A stretch of 6,546 nucleotides of DNA from Methylophilaceae bacterium UBA7525 (GCA_002479405.1 DLMX01000110.1:1-6546); one strand, 5' to 3'; shown: positions 1-6,007, counted from the first letter of the stretch. Notes: generated by a model not told the origin, from the sequence alone. Made by a program: numbers and translations.

Positions 1-80
1 CCAATATCCTTGCGCGCAAGCCGCATATTGCGGATCTCTGCGCCAACATCAAAATCCTCGTGCTGCACGCGCACCGTCAT
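1..80 (-). CDS. moaE: Molybdopterin synthase catalytic subunit MoaE, N-terminal fragment
   Basis: Only the first 26 codons are inside the window; the gene runs off the left edge. The visible start (MTVRVQHEDFDVGAEI...) has the usual opening of MoaE, in which an R-V/I-Q-x-E-D-F-D-x-G-x-E-I segment forms the first strand of the fold. MoaE is the large subunit of cytoplasmic molybdopterin synthase. It uses sulfur from the MoaD C-terminal thiocarboxylate to convert cyclic pyranopterin monophosphate into molybdopterin. The ATG lies one base after the moaD stop (TGA, one base, ATG), so the two are almost certainly co-transcribed and translationally coupled, as expected for subunits of one heterotetramer. 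The catalytic lysines lie beyond the window. The identification therefore rests on the N-terminal motif and the position next to moaD. Confidence 0.85.
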   Translation of the reverse strand, partial: MTVRVQHEDFDVGAEIRNMRLARKDI

Positions 81-81
81 C

Positions 82-333
82 TCAGCCGCCCGTCACCGGA
101 GGGAAAAAGGCCACTTCATCGCCGGCATGAATGCGTGCGTCGTTCGTAACCAGGGTCTGATTGACTGCCGCGCGCAAAGGCTTGCAGCCGTCAAACTCCT
201 GCTGCCACTGACCACCACGCGTTGCCAACAGCGCCATCAAATCAGCGACGCCAATTCCGTCGTTCACATCAACGGACTCTTCGGCAAGGCCCAATGATTC
301 ACGCAAACGAGCAAAATACAAAACCTTGATCAT
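82..333 (-). CDS. moaD: Molybdopterin synthase sulfur carrier subunit MoaD
   Basis: This 83-residue protein has the size and beta-grasp (ubiquitin-like) pattern of MoaD. It opens with MIKVLYFARLRE, has a central segment ending in AAVNQTLVTND (residues 55-65), then GDEVAFFPPVTGG (residues 71-83). The terminal Gly82-Gly83 is the functional signature: in the known pathway MoeB adenylates this end, it becomes a thiocarboxylate, and it donates sulfur to MoaE during molybdopterin synthesis. The start at the ATG of MIKVLYFARLRE matches where the family begins. AAGGA sits unusually close to it (one base before the ATG), and a second AGG lies 11 bases upstream inside the preceding stop codon region. 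The gene follows the 63-residue ORF by 12 bases and precedes moaE by one base, so it is an internal gene of the rmuC-to-moaE cluster. Confidence 0.96.
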   Translation of the reverse strand: MIKVLYFARLRESLGLAEESVDVNDGIGVADLMALLATRGGQWQQEFDGCKPLRAAVNQTLVTNDARIHAGDEVAFFPPVTGG

Positions 334-345
334 ATCCTTGCGTGC

Positions 346-537
346 CTAAAGCACATCCTCGTCCGTCACCGCGCCGCGCTTGCCCATGATGGCCTCAGCC
401 ATCAACAGCATAAGCTTCTTCTTCGCGACCGGGTCATCCATCAGTCTGGAGCTGAAGGTAATCCCGAATTTGCTCGCGTATTGCTGCACCAGCATCACAA
501 CACCGGCTTCGTTTTCGTCTTCAGTTTCAATGTTCAT
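346..537 (-). CDS. Small conserved-looking protein of unknown function between rmuC and moaD (63 aa)
   Basis: I do not recognise this family. The reading frame is well supported as a real gene. Its ATG overlaps the rmuC stop in an ATGA junction, an AAGGA motif (546-550) sits 8 bases before the ATG, and moaD follows after 12 bases. The 63 residues comprise a very acidic start (E4, E6, D7, E8, E10), a probable helix (VVMLVQQYASKFG, residues 13-25), and a second helical lysine/methionine-rich stretch (DDPVAKKKLMLLMAEAIMGKRG, residues 34-55). The tail is acidic (TDEDVL). There is no signal peptide, membrane segment, cysteine pair or DNA-binding motif that I can see. Six of 63 residues are methionine. 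Position suggests translation coupled to RmuC; a role in molybdenum cofactor synthesis or with RmuC is only a guess. Confidence 0.75.
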   Translation of the reverse strand: MNIETEDENEAGVVMLVQQYASKFGITFSSRLMDDPVAKKKLMLLMAEAIMGKRGAVTDEDVL

Positions 538-1850
538 TCTTCATTTCCTTCAGAAATTTCATCCAGCAAAGGCGGCACATTATGGCCTTCCAGTTCGACC
601 CGCTCGATCCTGGCGAAATGGCTGGTAATCTTGCGGCTGCTGACCTGGACTTTTTCCGCATCCTCATGAGCCTGACGGATATGATCGGCGAGTTTCTTCA
701 TGCGCCCGTCGAACAGCGCGAAGTCCTTACCGAGTTTGGACAGCTCTTCCTGGATGATGTGTACCTGCTTGCGGGTCTCGGTATCCTTGAGCACGGCGCG
801 CGCAGTATTCAATACCGCCATCAGCGTGGTGGGCGAAACGATCCAGACGCGCTTTCGGTGCGCATACTCCACCAGGTCGCGATGATGGGCATGGATTTCG
901 GCAAACACCGCTTCTGCCGGCAGGAACATGACGGCGCCATCGCTGGTCACGCCGGGAATGATGTATTTGCCGGCAATGTCATCGATATGCTTTTTCACGC
1001 CGGTCTTGAAAACGGCCGGGCTGATACGGTCGGCCCCTTCGGCGAACATGCCTTCGTAATTTTCCAGCGGGAATTTGGAATCCACCGCCACCAGGCCGGT
1101 CGGCTCCGGCAGCTTGAGCACGCAATCGGCCCGTGTCTTGTTGTCAAAGGTGTACTGAAACTCGAAGGCATTCTCCGGCAGCAGATTGCGGACCAGACCT
1201 TCCAGTTGCACCTCGCCAAAAGCACCGCGTGAACGCTTGTCGCCCAACAGTTCCTGCAGGCTCACGACATTGGTCGCCAGTCCGTCGATCTTCTTCTGCG
1301 CCTCGTCGATCTTGGTCAGGTGTGTCATGACATTGAGGAAAGTCTCGTTGGTTTTCTTGAAGCCTTCGTCCAGCCGTTCGGAAACCTTGCCGCTGATCAG
1401 CTCCAGCCGCTCTTCCACCGCTTTGGTCAGCGCTTCGATGCGCTGTGCCAACAACTGCGTCGCGCCACCCATGGTGTTCTGAATCAGGATCTGCTCTGCC
1501 TTGCTCTGCTCGGCAAGCGTCACGTGCATTTTCTCCAGCATCGTTTCACGCGTCGCGGCCAGACTCTCGACCTGACTCATCTGCAGCTTCTGCATGGCCT
1601 CACGCGTCTGGCTCAGCTCCTGCGTCACCTGTGCACGCAAACGATCGCTGTGCTCATTGGAGAGATTGATCAGACGGTCGCCCAGACTGTTGAGACCGTT
1701 ATTGAGGTCAACCAGCATGGCACGATGCTTGTCTTCCAACTGCACGATCAAGTTCTGATTGGCCCGTTCTGCACGCAGGGAACGTAGCGTCTGCCAAAGC
1801 AAAAGCAGCAGAACGGCAATGAGTAAAACCAGGAGGAGGATGTCTGTCAT
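534..1850 (-). CDS. rmuC: DNA recombination/genome-stability protein RmuC
   Basis: This is a 438-residue protein, within the usual RmuC size range. Residues 3-19 (DILLLVLLIAVLLLLLW) form a single hydrophobic membrane anchor. It is followed by a long coiled-coil region rich in E, Q, L and K (about 25-200), then the RmuC domain. That domain begins at GAFGEVQLE (209-217), with Asp242 and VDSKFP (256-261). The D...DSK arrangement (D242, D257, K259) fits the PD-(D/E)XK nuclease-like core attributed to this family. Conserved stretches MFLPAEAVFAEI and RVWIVSPTTLMAVLNTAR follow. In E. coli, rmuC mutants show more rearrangement at inverted repeats; the biochemical activity remains unclear. The ATG at 1850 puts the hydrophobic anchor at the N-terminus, but it has no Shine-Dalgarno at normal spacing; GAGG lies 16 bases upstream. 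It is the first gene of the cluster with the 63-aa ORF, moaD and moaE. Confidence 0.95.
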   Translation of the reverse strand: MTDILLLVLLIAVLLLLLWQTLRSLRAERANQNLIVQLEDKHRAMLVDLNNGLNSLGDRLINLSNEHSDRLRAQVTQELSQTREAMQKLQMSQVESLAATRETMLEKMHVTLAEQSKAEQILIQNTMGGATQLLAQRIEALTKAVEERLELISGKVSERLDEGFKKTNETFLNVMTHLTKIDEAQKKIDGLATNVVSLQELLGDKRSRGAFGEVQLEGLVRNLLPENAFEFQYTFDNKTRADCVLKLPEPTGLVAVDSKFPLENYEGMFAEGADRISPAVFKTGVKKHIDDIAGKYIIPGVTSDGAVMFLPAEAVFAEIHAHHRDLVEYAHRKRVWIVSPTTLMAVLNTARAVLKDTETRKQVHIIQEELSKLGKDFALFDGRMKKLADHIRQAHEDAEKVQVSSRKITSHFARIERVELEGHNVPPLLDEISEGNEE

Positions 1851-1872
1851 ATGAGGTGAAATTATACCTCAT
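1851..1872. repeat. Perfect 7-bp inverted repeat abutting the rmuC start codon
   Basis: ATGAGGT (1851-1857) and ACCTCAT (1866-1872) are exact inverted copies separated by 8 bases. The unit touches the rmuC ATG and contains the TATAAT hexamer in its centre. It could be an operator for a dimeric regulator, or an RNA hairpin if transcription starts further upstream. There is no T-run, so it is not a terminator. The repeat is seen directly; the function is inferred. Confidence 0.45.
1861..1866 (-). promoter_or_regulatory. Perfect -10 hexamer (TATAAT) just upstream of rmuC
   Basis: On the minus strand a consensus TATAAT lies 10 bases before the rmuC ATG. At 17 bp spacing the -35 position reads CTCCAG, which is poor; TTGACG (1897-1902) is too far away, with a 30-base spacer. 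If this hexamer is used, transcription would begin about 4 bases before the ATG, giving an almost leaderless rmuC message. That would fit the missing ribosome binding site. It could also be a chance match in an AT-rich patch. Confidence 0.3.
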
Positions 1873-2011
1873 GCGTCATCAGGCTGGAGGCAGGAACGTC
1901 AAGCAAGCCATGGCCCCGCCCGGCAGTGAGAAATTGAAATCTACTATGGATAACAACGCTTGATTATGCAGCCATGCCAGTGGCCACACAAGGCAAAAGG
2001 TTTATCAGCCC
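1873..2011. other. Intergenic stretch between the 75-aa gene and rmuC
   Basis: These 139 bases hold no convincing gene. The longest plus-strand frame I can read is 23 codons from an ATG at 1974, without a ribosome binding site. An 8-bp palindrome GCCATGGC lies at 1907-1914. No T-run or GC-rich hairpin marks an end for the 75-aa gene, so read-through towards rmuC is possible. Confidence 0.5.
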
Positions 2012-2239
2012 TCAGGCAACGCTGATTGTTTCCGATTCGTGATATTTGCCGACAATGTTACGAGCCGACTTGATTAAGGCTGTCGAACCCCGACTTGCCA
2101 CAGCATCTATCAAACTCTTGCAGTAAGTGGCATCCCGCACGATCTGCGAAGGCTTGAACGAGAAACCTTCCCTGCGGGCGCTGGCAACAAAAGCCGAAAG
2201 CTCGGAAAGTGTCTGATAATTCAAATCGGCAAGCTCCAT
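2012..2239 (-). CDS. Small protein of unknown function (75 aa)
   Basis: I do not recognise this protein. The frame can be extended to a GTG at 2257, but that start has no ribosome binding site. The in-frame ATG at 2239 has AGGA 8 bases upstream (2247-2250), so I prefer it; the protein then begins MELADLNYQTLSEL. It is mixed in charge, with no signal peptide or membrane segment, and contains one cysteine (Cys40). Predicted helical stretches are roughly residues 9-24 (QTLSELSAFVASARRE), 31-50 and 53-65 (TALIKSARNIVGK), so it is probably a small soluble helical protein. It lies alone, downstream of the typA terminator and about 160 bases before rmuC. It could be a lineage-restricted gene; a spurious frame is not excluded, although the well-placed AGGA argues for a real one. 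Confidence 0.55.
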   Translation of the reverse strand: MELADLNYQTLSELSAFVASARREGFSFKPSQIVRDATYCKSLIDAVASRGSTALIKSARNIVGKYHESETISVA

Positions 2240-2347
2240 GTGAAATATCCTGATCACGCAATGGAGCGGAGTCTAGCGCCGCATAATGACAGTTTGATTA
2301 AAACCTCCGCCAGCACACGCAATAAAGCGGCAACACTTTTAAAGAGA

Positions 2348-2383
2348 CAATAAAAAACCCGACCTAAGCCGGGCTTTTTATTG
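2348..2383 (-). terminator. Intrinsic terminator downstream of typA, probably bidirectional
   Basis: A CCCG/CGGG stem (2358-2361 with 2370-2373) closes an 8-base loop. It continues outward, after one A/C mismatch, through an A-rich arm paired with a T-rich arm down to 2348/2383. Read on the minus strand, the GC stem is followed by TTTTTTATTG, a good termination signal about 40 bases after the typA stop. The plus strand carries TTTTTATTG after the stem, so it could act in both directions. Confidence 0.88.
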
Positions 2384-2424
2384 CGATGCCTTTTATTGCA
2401 ATCCCTGCACTTTAATGCCCGGCT

Positions 2425-4233
2425 TTAATCCTTGGCCGCGCGCTTGCGCTCGTGTTCCAGTAGGTGACGTTTACGGATGCGGATATTCTTCGGCGTAATT
2501 TCCACCAGTTCATCATCATCGATAAATTCAACTGCGGACTCCAGTGTGAGCTGGACGGGCGGTACCAGACGCACCGCCTCATCCGTGCCGGAAGCACGCA
2601 CGTTGGTCAGTTGCTTGCCCTTGATCGGGTTGACCACCAGATCGTTATCGCGACTATGGATGCCAATGACCATACCTTCATACAGGCGATCGCCTGGGCT
2701 GGAGAACATGCGGCCACGATCCTGCAGCTTCCACAACGCATACGCAACTGCCTCACCCTGTTCGGATGAGATCAGCACACCATTTCTACGGCCGGGCATA
2801 TCAGCCTTGACCGGCGCATATTCATCAAAGATGTGCGCCATCAGGCCGGTACCACGCGTCATGGTCAGGAATTCGCTCTGGAAACCGATCAGGCCGCGGG
2901 CTGGAATCTTGTATTCCAGGCGGGTACGACCGTTACCGTCGGACTCCATGTTCTGCAGCTCGCCACGGCGGCGGCCGAGTTCTTCCATGACGGCCCCCTG
3001 ACAATCATCTTCCAGGTCAACCGTGAGGATTTCATAGGGTTCGCACTTCTGGCCGTCGATCTCACGGTAAACCACACGCGGTTTGCCCACTGCAATCTCA
3101 AAGCCTTCGCGGCGCATGTTTTCCAGCAGGATGGTCAGATGCAGTTCACCACGGCCTGAAACACGAAAAACATCGGCATCCTGCGTATCTTCCACTCGCA
3201 AGGCGACGTTTACCAGCAACTCTTTGGTCAAACGGTCACGAATCTGGCGACTGGTGACGAATTTGCCTTCAGTACCGGCCAACGGCGAGGTATTGACCAT
3301 GAAGTCCATGGTAAGCGTAGGTTCATCCACACCCAGAATCGGCAGACCGACCGGGTTTTCACGATCAGCGATGGTGACACCGATACCGATTTCCTCTATA
3401 CCGGAAATGATGACGATGTCACCGGCTTCGGCTTCCTCCACCGGCACACGCTCCAGCCCCCTGAAACCAAGTACCTGATTGATGCGGCCCTGGGCAGTCT
3501 GCTTGTCGCCATTCATGACGACAACGATCTGACCCGGCTTGATGCGTCCATTAAGAACACGGCCTACGCCCAGGCGACCGGTATAGGTCGAGTAATCCAG
3601 TGCGGAAATCTGCAGTTGCAACGGCGCATTGCTGTCGCCTTGCGGCGGCTCCACATGCTTGAGTATGGTCTCGAACAGCGGGCGCATGGTTTCGGATGGG
3701 GTATTCATGTCCAATGTAGCGAAGCCGTTCAAAGCGGAGGCATATACCACCGGGAAATCCAGCTGTTCATCGGTCGCGCCAAGGTTGGCAAACAGGTCAA
3801 AGGTCTGGTTGATCACCCAGTCGGTGCGTGCACCCGGACGGTCAACCTTGTTGATGACAACGATAGGCTTGAGACCCAGCGCCAGCGCTTTCTTGGTAAC
3901 GAAGCGGGTTTGCGGCATCGGGCCTTCAACCGCATCGACCAGCAATACCACGCCGTCGACCATACCCAGCACGCGCTCCACCTCGCCGCCGAAGTCGGCG
4001 TGTCCCGGCGTGTCGACGATATTGATATGTGTGCCTTCATAGTTGACCGCCGTATTCTTGGCAAGAATGGTGATGCCACGCTCTTTTTCGATATCACCGG
4101 AGTCCATGACGCGCTCGGCGACGGCCTGGTGGGAAGCGAAAGTGCCCGCCTGTTGCAACAGCTTGTCCACCATGGTGGTCTTGCCATGGTCAACGTGGGC
4201 GATAATAGCGATGTTTCTTAGATTTCTGGACAT
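2425..4233 (-). CDS. typA: Ribosome-binding translational GTPase TypA/BipA
   Basis: TypA is an EF-G-like GTPase that binds the 70S ribosome. In E. coli it is needed for normal 50S assembly and growth at low temperature and under stress. From the ATG at 4233 the protein is 602 residues, typical for the family. The GTP-binding motifs are all intact: P-loop AHVDHGKT (12-19), switch I ERGITI (51-56), DTPGH (74-78), NKVD (128-131) and the SAL motif (166-168). Beta-barrel, domain III and V segments follow, then the BipA-specific C-terminal domain, with GRRNGVLISSEQGEA (481-495) and a basic end HLLEHERKRAAKD. The frame extends 17 codons further to a TTG at 4284, and an ATG exists at 4275. I chose 4233 because MSRNLRNIAIIAHVDHGKT matches where the family starts, although none of the three starts has a clear Shine-Dalgarno. 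It is divergent from the helicase genes and ends at a strong terminator. Confidence 0.97.
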   Translation of the reverse strand: MSRNLRNIAIIAHVDHGKTTMVDKLLQQAGTFASHQAVAERVMDSGDIEKERGITILAKNTAVNYEGTHINIVDTPGHADFGGEVERVLGMVDGVVLLVDAVEGPMPQTRFVTKKALALGLKPIVVINKVDRPGARTDWVINQTFDLFANLGATDEQLDFPVVYASALNGFATLDMNTPSETMRPLFETILKHVEPPQGDSNAPLQLQISALDYSTYTGRLGVGRVLNGRIKPGQIVVVMNGDKQTAQGRINQVLGFRGLERVPVEEAEAGDIVIISGIEEIGIGVTIADRENPVGLPILGVDEPTLTMDFMVNTSPLAGTEGKFVTSRQIRDRLTKELLVNVALRVEDTQDADVFRVSGRGELHLTILLENMRREGFEIAVGKPRVVYREIDGQKCEPYEILTVDLEDDCQGAVMEELGRRRGELQNMESDGNGRTRLEYKIPARGLIGFQSEFLTMTRGTGLMAHIFDEYAPVKADMPGRRNGVLISSEQGEAVAYALWKLQDRGRMFSSPGDRLYEGMVIGIHSRDNDLVVNPIKGKQLTNVRASGTDEAVRLVPPVQLTLESAVEFIDDDELVEITPKNIRIRKRHLLEHERKRAAKD

Positions 4234-4305
4234 GGGAGTACGGTCAACCTGATTGAAAGGGCGCGATTCTAACATACTAATCAACTATTTATTTCGATAA
4301 ATGCT

Positions 4306-4333
4306 TTGACAATTCAGGATTGATGCGTATACT
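4306..4333 (+). promoter_or_regulatory. Strong sigma-70-type promoter for the DEAD-box helicase genes
   Basis: A perfect -35 hexamer TTGACA (4306-4311) is followed by a 16-bp spacer and TATACT (4328-4333), a five-of-six match to the -10 consensus. The expected start of transcription is near 4340-4341. That is about 248 bases before the GTG of the first helicase, giving a long untranslated leader. I could not find an equally good promoter on the opposite strand for typA, although minus-strand transcription must begin somewhere between about 4234 and 4340. Confidence 0.75.
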
Positions 4334-4420
4334 TCGCGGCAGATTCAATCTTGATTGATTGATGATTCATCGCCCTAGCCTCTCGAAGCCCGATGTCATT
4401 TTGTGGCTCTCTTGTATTTG

Positions 4421-4454
4421 TTACCGGTTAGTGGCTATGCCCGTGCGCCGGTAA
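4421..4454 (+). repeat. Inverted repeat / hairpin in the helicase leader
   Basis: TTACCGG (4421-4427) and CCGGTAA (4448-4454) are exact inverted copies around a 20-base loop. Within the loop, GGC-TAT-GCC (4433-4441) can pair again, giving a stacked hairpin in RNA. No T-run follows, so this is unlikely to be an intrinsic terminator. It is a candidate leader structure. Confidence 0.5.
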
Positions 4455-4460
4455 GAATAC

Positions 4461-4472
4461 TGAATATATTCA
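4461..4472. repeat. Perfect 12-bp palindrome TGAATATATTCA in the leader
   Basis: TGAATATATTCA is a perfect 12-bp palindrome lying 7 bases after the 4421-4454 hairpin. It is too AT-rich and loopless to be a stable RNA hairpin, so a DNA operator or a chance match is more likely. It lies about 120 bases downstream of the predicted transcription start, which is far for a classical repressor site. Confidence 0.35.
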
Positions 4473-4545
4473 TTTAGTTTCGCGCCCATCCAAGCTTGTC
4501 TCATTCATTTGAGCCGGCTTCGACCATGCGTTTGCTTGCGCCTTT

Positions 4546-4562
4546 TCAGCCAGAACGGCTGA
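4546..4562 (+). repeat. Small hairpin just upstream of the helicase ribosome binding site
   Basis: TCAGCC (4546-4551) pairs with GGCTGA (4557-4562) around the 5-base loop AGAAC. It ends 12 bases before TAAGGA and could influence ribosome access or message stability. It has no T-run and is not a terminator. Confidence 0.4.
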
Positions 4563-4574
4563 CTATTCATTATT

Positions 4575-4580
4575 TAAGGA
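4575..4580 (+). promoter_or_regulatory. Ribosome binding site that fixes the first helicase start at GTG 4589
   Basis: TAAGGA lies 8 bases before the GTG at 4589. The alternatives upstream in the same frame, TTG at 4496 and ATG at 4526, lack a comparable site. They would also add about 31 or 21 residues with no resemblance to helicase N-termini. Confidence 0.85.
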
Positions 4581-4588
4581 AATACTAC

Positions 4589-6004
4589 GTGTCATTAGAA
4601 AACACCAGTTTTGAAAACCTGGATTTGCATCCAGCCATTCTGCGCGCGCTTGAAGAAGCCGGTTATGTGAACCCTACACCGATCCAGGCACAAGCCATCC
4701 CTGAAGTACTGGCCGGCCACGACCTGATGGCCTCGGCCCAGACCGGCACCGGCAAGACCGCTGCCTTTACCCTGCCGGCCCTGAACCTGCTGGCAACACC
4801 GCATCCTTCCAAAAGCCGCGGCCCACGTATCCTGGTGCTGACACCGACACGTGAACTGGCTGGCCAGGTCAACGATGCTGCCCGCAAATACGGCAAGTTT
4901 ATCCGTGCACGCACCGTCAGTATCGTCGGCGGCATGCCCTACCCGCTGCAGAACAAGCTGCTGAGTCAGCCGCTGGATATTCTGGTAGCGACTCCCGGCC
5001 GTCTGCTTGACCACATGGAACGCGGCCGTATCGACATGTCCCGCCTGCAGATGCTGATCCTGGACGAAGCCGACCGTATGCTGGACATGGGCTTCATGCC
5101 GGATGTCGAGCGCATCTGTAACGCACTGCCGGCAGAACGCCAGACCTTGCTGTTCTCCGCTACGCTGGACGGCAACATCGGCAACATCGCCCGCCAGATT
5201 CTGCGCAACCCCAAGACCATCCAGGTTGCCGCACAGAAAGAAAAACACGCCAACATCGAACAGCGTCTGCACTTTGTTGACGATATGAACCACAAGAACA
5301 AGCTGCTGGAACACCTGCTGATCGGTGCTGAAGTGAACCAGGCCATCGTTTTCACTTCAACCAAGCGCCACGCCGACCTGCTGGCTGAAGACCTTTACGC
5401 CGCCGGCCACAAGACCGCCGCCCTGCATGGCGACATGACCCAGGGCGCACGCAACCGTACACTGACCAAGCTGCGTCATGGCGATGTGCGCGTTCTGGTG
5501 GCGACTGACGTTGCCGCACGAGGCATCGACGTACATGGCATCACTCACGTCATCAACTACGACCTGCCGAAATTTGCCGAGGACTATGTCCACCGCATCG
5601 GCCGTACCGGTCGCGCCGGCAACATGGGTGTCGCCGTCTCCTTCGCGTCACATGCTGACCGCTACCAGGTTCGCAAGATCGAGCAGTTCACCGGCCAGCG
5701 CATCGAACCATCCGTGATCGAGGGTTTCGAGCCTAAACGTCCTGCTCCACGCATGGATGGCCCGGGCGAACGTCCACGCAACGGCAAGAAACCGGGTGGC
5801 GGCTACAAGGGCCGTTCACAAGGCGCACAAGGCTATCGCGGCGACAACCGTTCAGCCAATCCAGGCCAGAGCTTCGGTGACCGCAAGGCCGCCGGTAACG
5901 GCAACCGCCAGGACGCAGGTCGCGGCAATGGTCCTTTTACTGCCCAGAAACGTAGCGAAGGCGGCCGCAGCAACAGCGCAAGACGCCCACGTACATTTGG
6001 ATAA
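4589..6004 (+). CDS. ATP-dependent DEAD-box RNA helicase (RhlE-related)
   Basis: This is a complete 471-residue helicase counted from the GTG at 4589. All superfamily 2 motifs are present: F8 and TPIQAQAIP (30-38, Q motif), AQTGTGKT (50-57, ATP binding), PTRELAGQ (86-93), TPGR (135-138), DEAD (159-162) and SAT (190-192). In the second domain come IVFTSTK (253-259), ATDVAARGID (305-314) and HRIGRTGR (335-342). From about residue 380 the tail is basic, glycine-, arginine- and asparagine-rich, with GGGYKGR, GYRGD and GRGNG. Such tails usually give non-specific RNA binding. The family unwinds short RNA duplexes in ribosome assembly, RNA decay and cold adaptation. It lies behind a strong promoter and long leader, three bases before a second helicase and divergent from typA. 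The group is closest to RhlE in the motifs I can see, but I cannot separate it from DeaD/SrmB-like relatives with certainty, so no symbol is given. Confidence 0.95.
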   Translation: MSLENTSFENLDLHPAILRALEEAGYVNPTPIQAQAIPEVLAGHDLMASAQTGTGKTAAFTLPALNLLATPHPSKSRGPRILVLTPTRELAGQVNDAARKYGKFIRARTVSIVGGMPYPLQNKLLSQPLDILVATPGRLLDHMERGRIDMSRLQMLILDEADRMLDMGFMPDVERICNALPAERQTLLFSATLDGNIGNIARQILRNPKTIQVAAQKEKHANIEQRLHFVDDMNHKNKLLEHLLIGAEVNQAIVFTSTKRHADLLAEDLYAAGHKTAALHGDMTQGARNRTLTKLRHGDVRVLVATDVAARGIDVHGITHVINYDLPKFAEDYVHRIGRTGRAGNMGVAVSFASHADRYQVRKIEQFTGQRIEPSVIEGFEPKRPAPRMDGPGERPRNGKKPGGGYKGRSQGAQGYRGDNRSANPGQSFGDRKAAGNGNRQDAGRGNGPFTAQKRSEGGRSNSARRPRTFG

Positions 6005-6007
6005 ACA

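Larger units (their letters stand above)
4341..4588 (+). promoter_or_regulatory. Predicted long 5' leader of the helicase mRNA
   Basis: About 248 bases lie between the predicted transcription start and the helicase GTG, and no convincing gene is in them. The stretch begins with the near-palindrome TCAATC-TT-GATTGA (4345-4358), then GATGA-T-TCATC (4361-4371). Next come a 7-bp stem with a 20-base loop (4421-4454), a 12-bp perfect palindrome (4461-4472), the 8-bp palindrome AGCCGGCT (4512-4519), and a 6-bp hairpin (4546-4562) 12 bases before the ribosome binding site. A 30-codon frame (4362-4454) starts with ATG but has no ribosome binding site. Long structured leaders are known on some bacterial cold-shock genes, so a temperature-responsive or autoregulatory role is plausible but unproven. 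I do not recognise a known riboswitch class. Confidence 0.55.

Noticed and set aside
582..1232. 216-codon open frame on the plus strand inside rmuC
   Set aside because: It is antisense to a clearly identified gene, has no recognisable domain, and is the kind of frame produced by codon bias on the opposite strand.
2240..2257. Longer GTG start (2257) for the 75-aa gene
   Set aside because: The bases before the GTG are pyrimidine-rich with no Shine-Dalgarno, while the ATG 18 bases downstream has AGGA at 8 bases.
2376..2399. Direct repeat TTTTATTGC (2376-2384 and 2391-2399) next to the typA terminator
   Set aside because: It is a short AT-rich copy of the terminator tail, with no sign of a mobile element or attachment site.
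3616..4221. 201-codon open frame on the plus strand inside typA
   Set aside because: It lies fully opposite the GTPase domain of TypA, whose motifs are intact; no family resemblance.
4421..4454. Hairpin in the helicase leader as an intrinsic terminator or attenuator
   Set aside because: No T-run follows the stem on either strand, and no clear alternative pairing partner was found.
4496..4588. 31-codon N-terminal extension of the first helicase from a TTG at 4496
   Set aside because: The extension has no ribosome binding site and no helicase-like residues, whereas GTG 4589 has TAAGGA at 8 bases and gives the normal family start.
4595..5314. 239-codon open frame on the minus strand inside the first helicase
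   Set aside because: It mirrors the helicase motifs on the other strand and shows no domain of its own.
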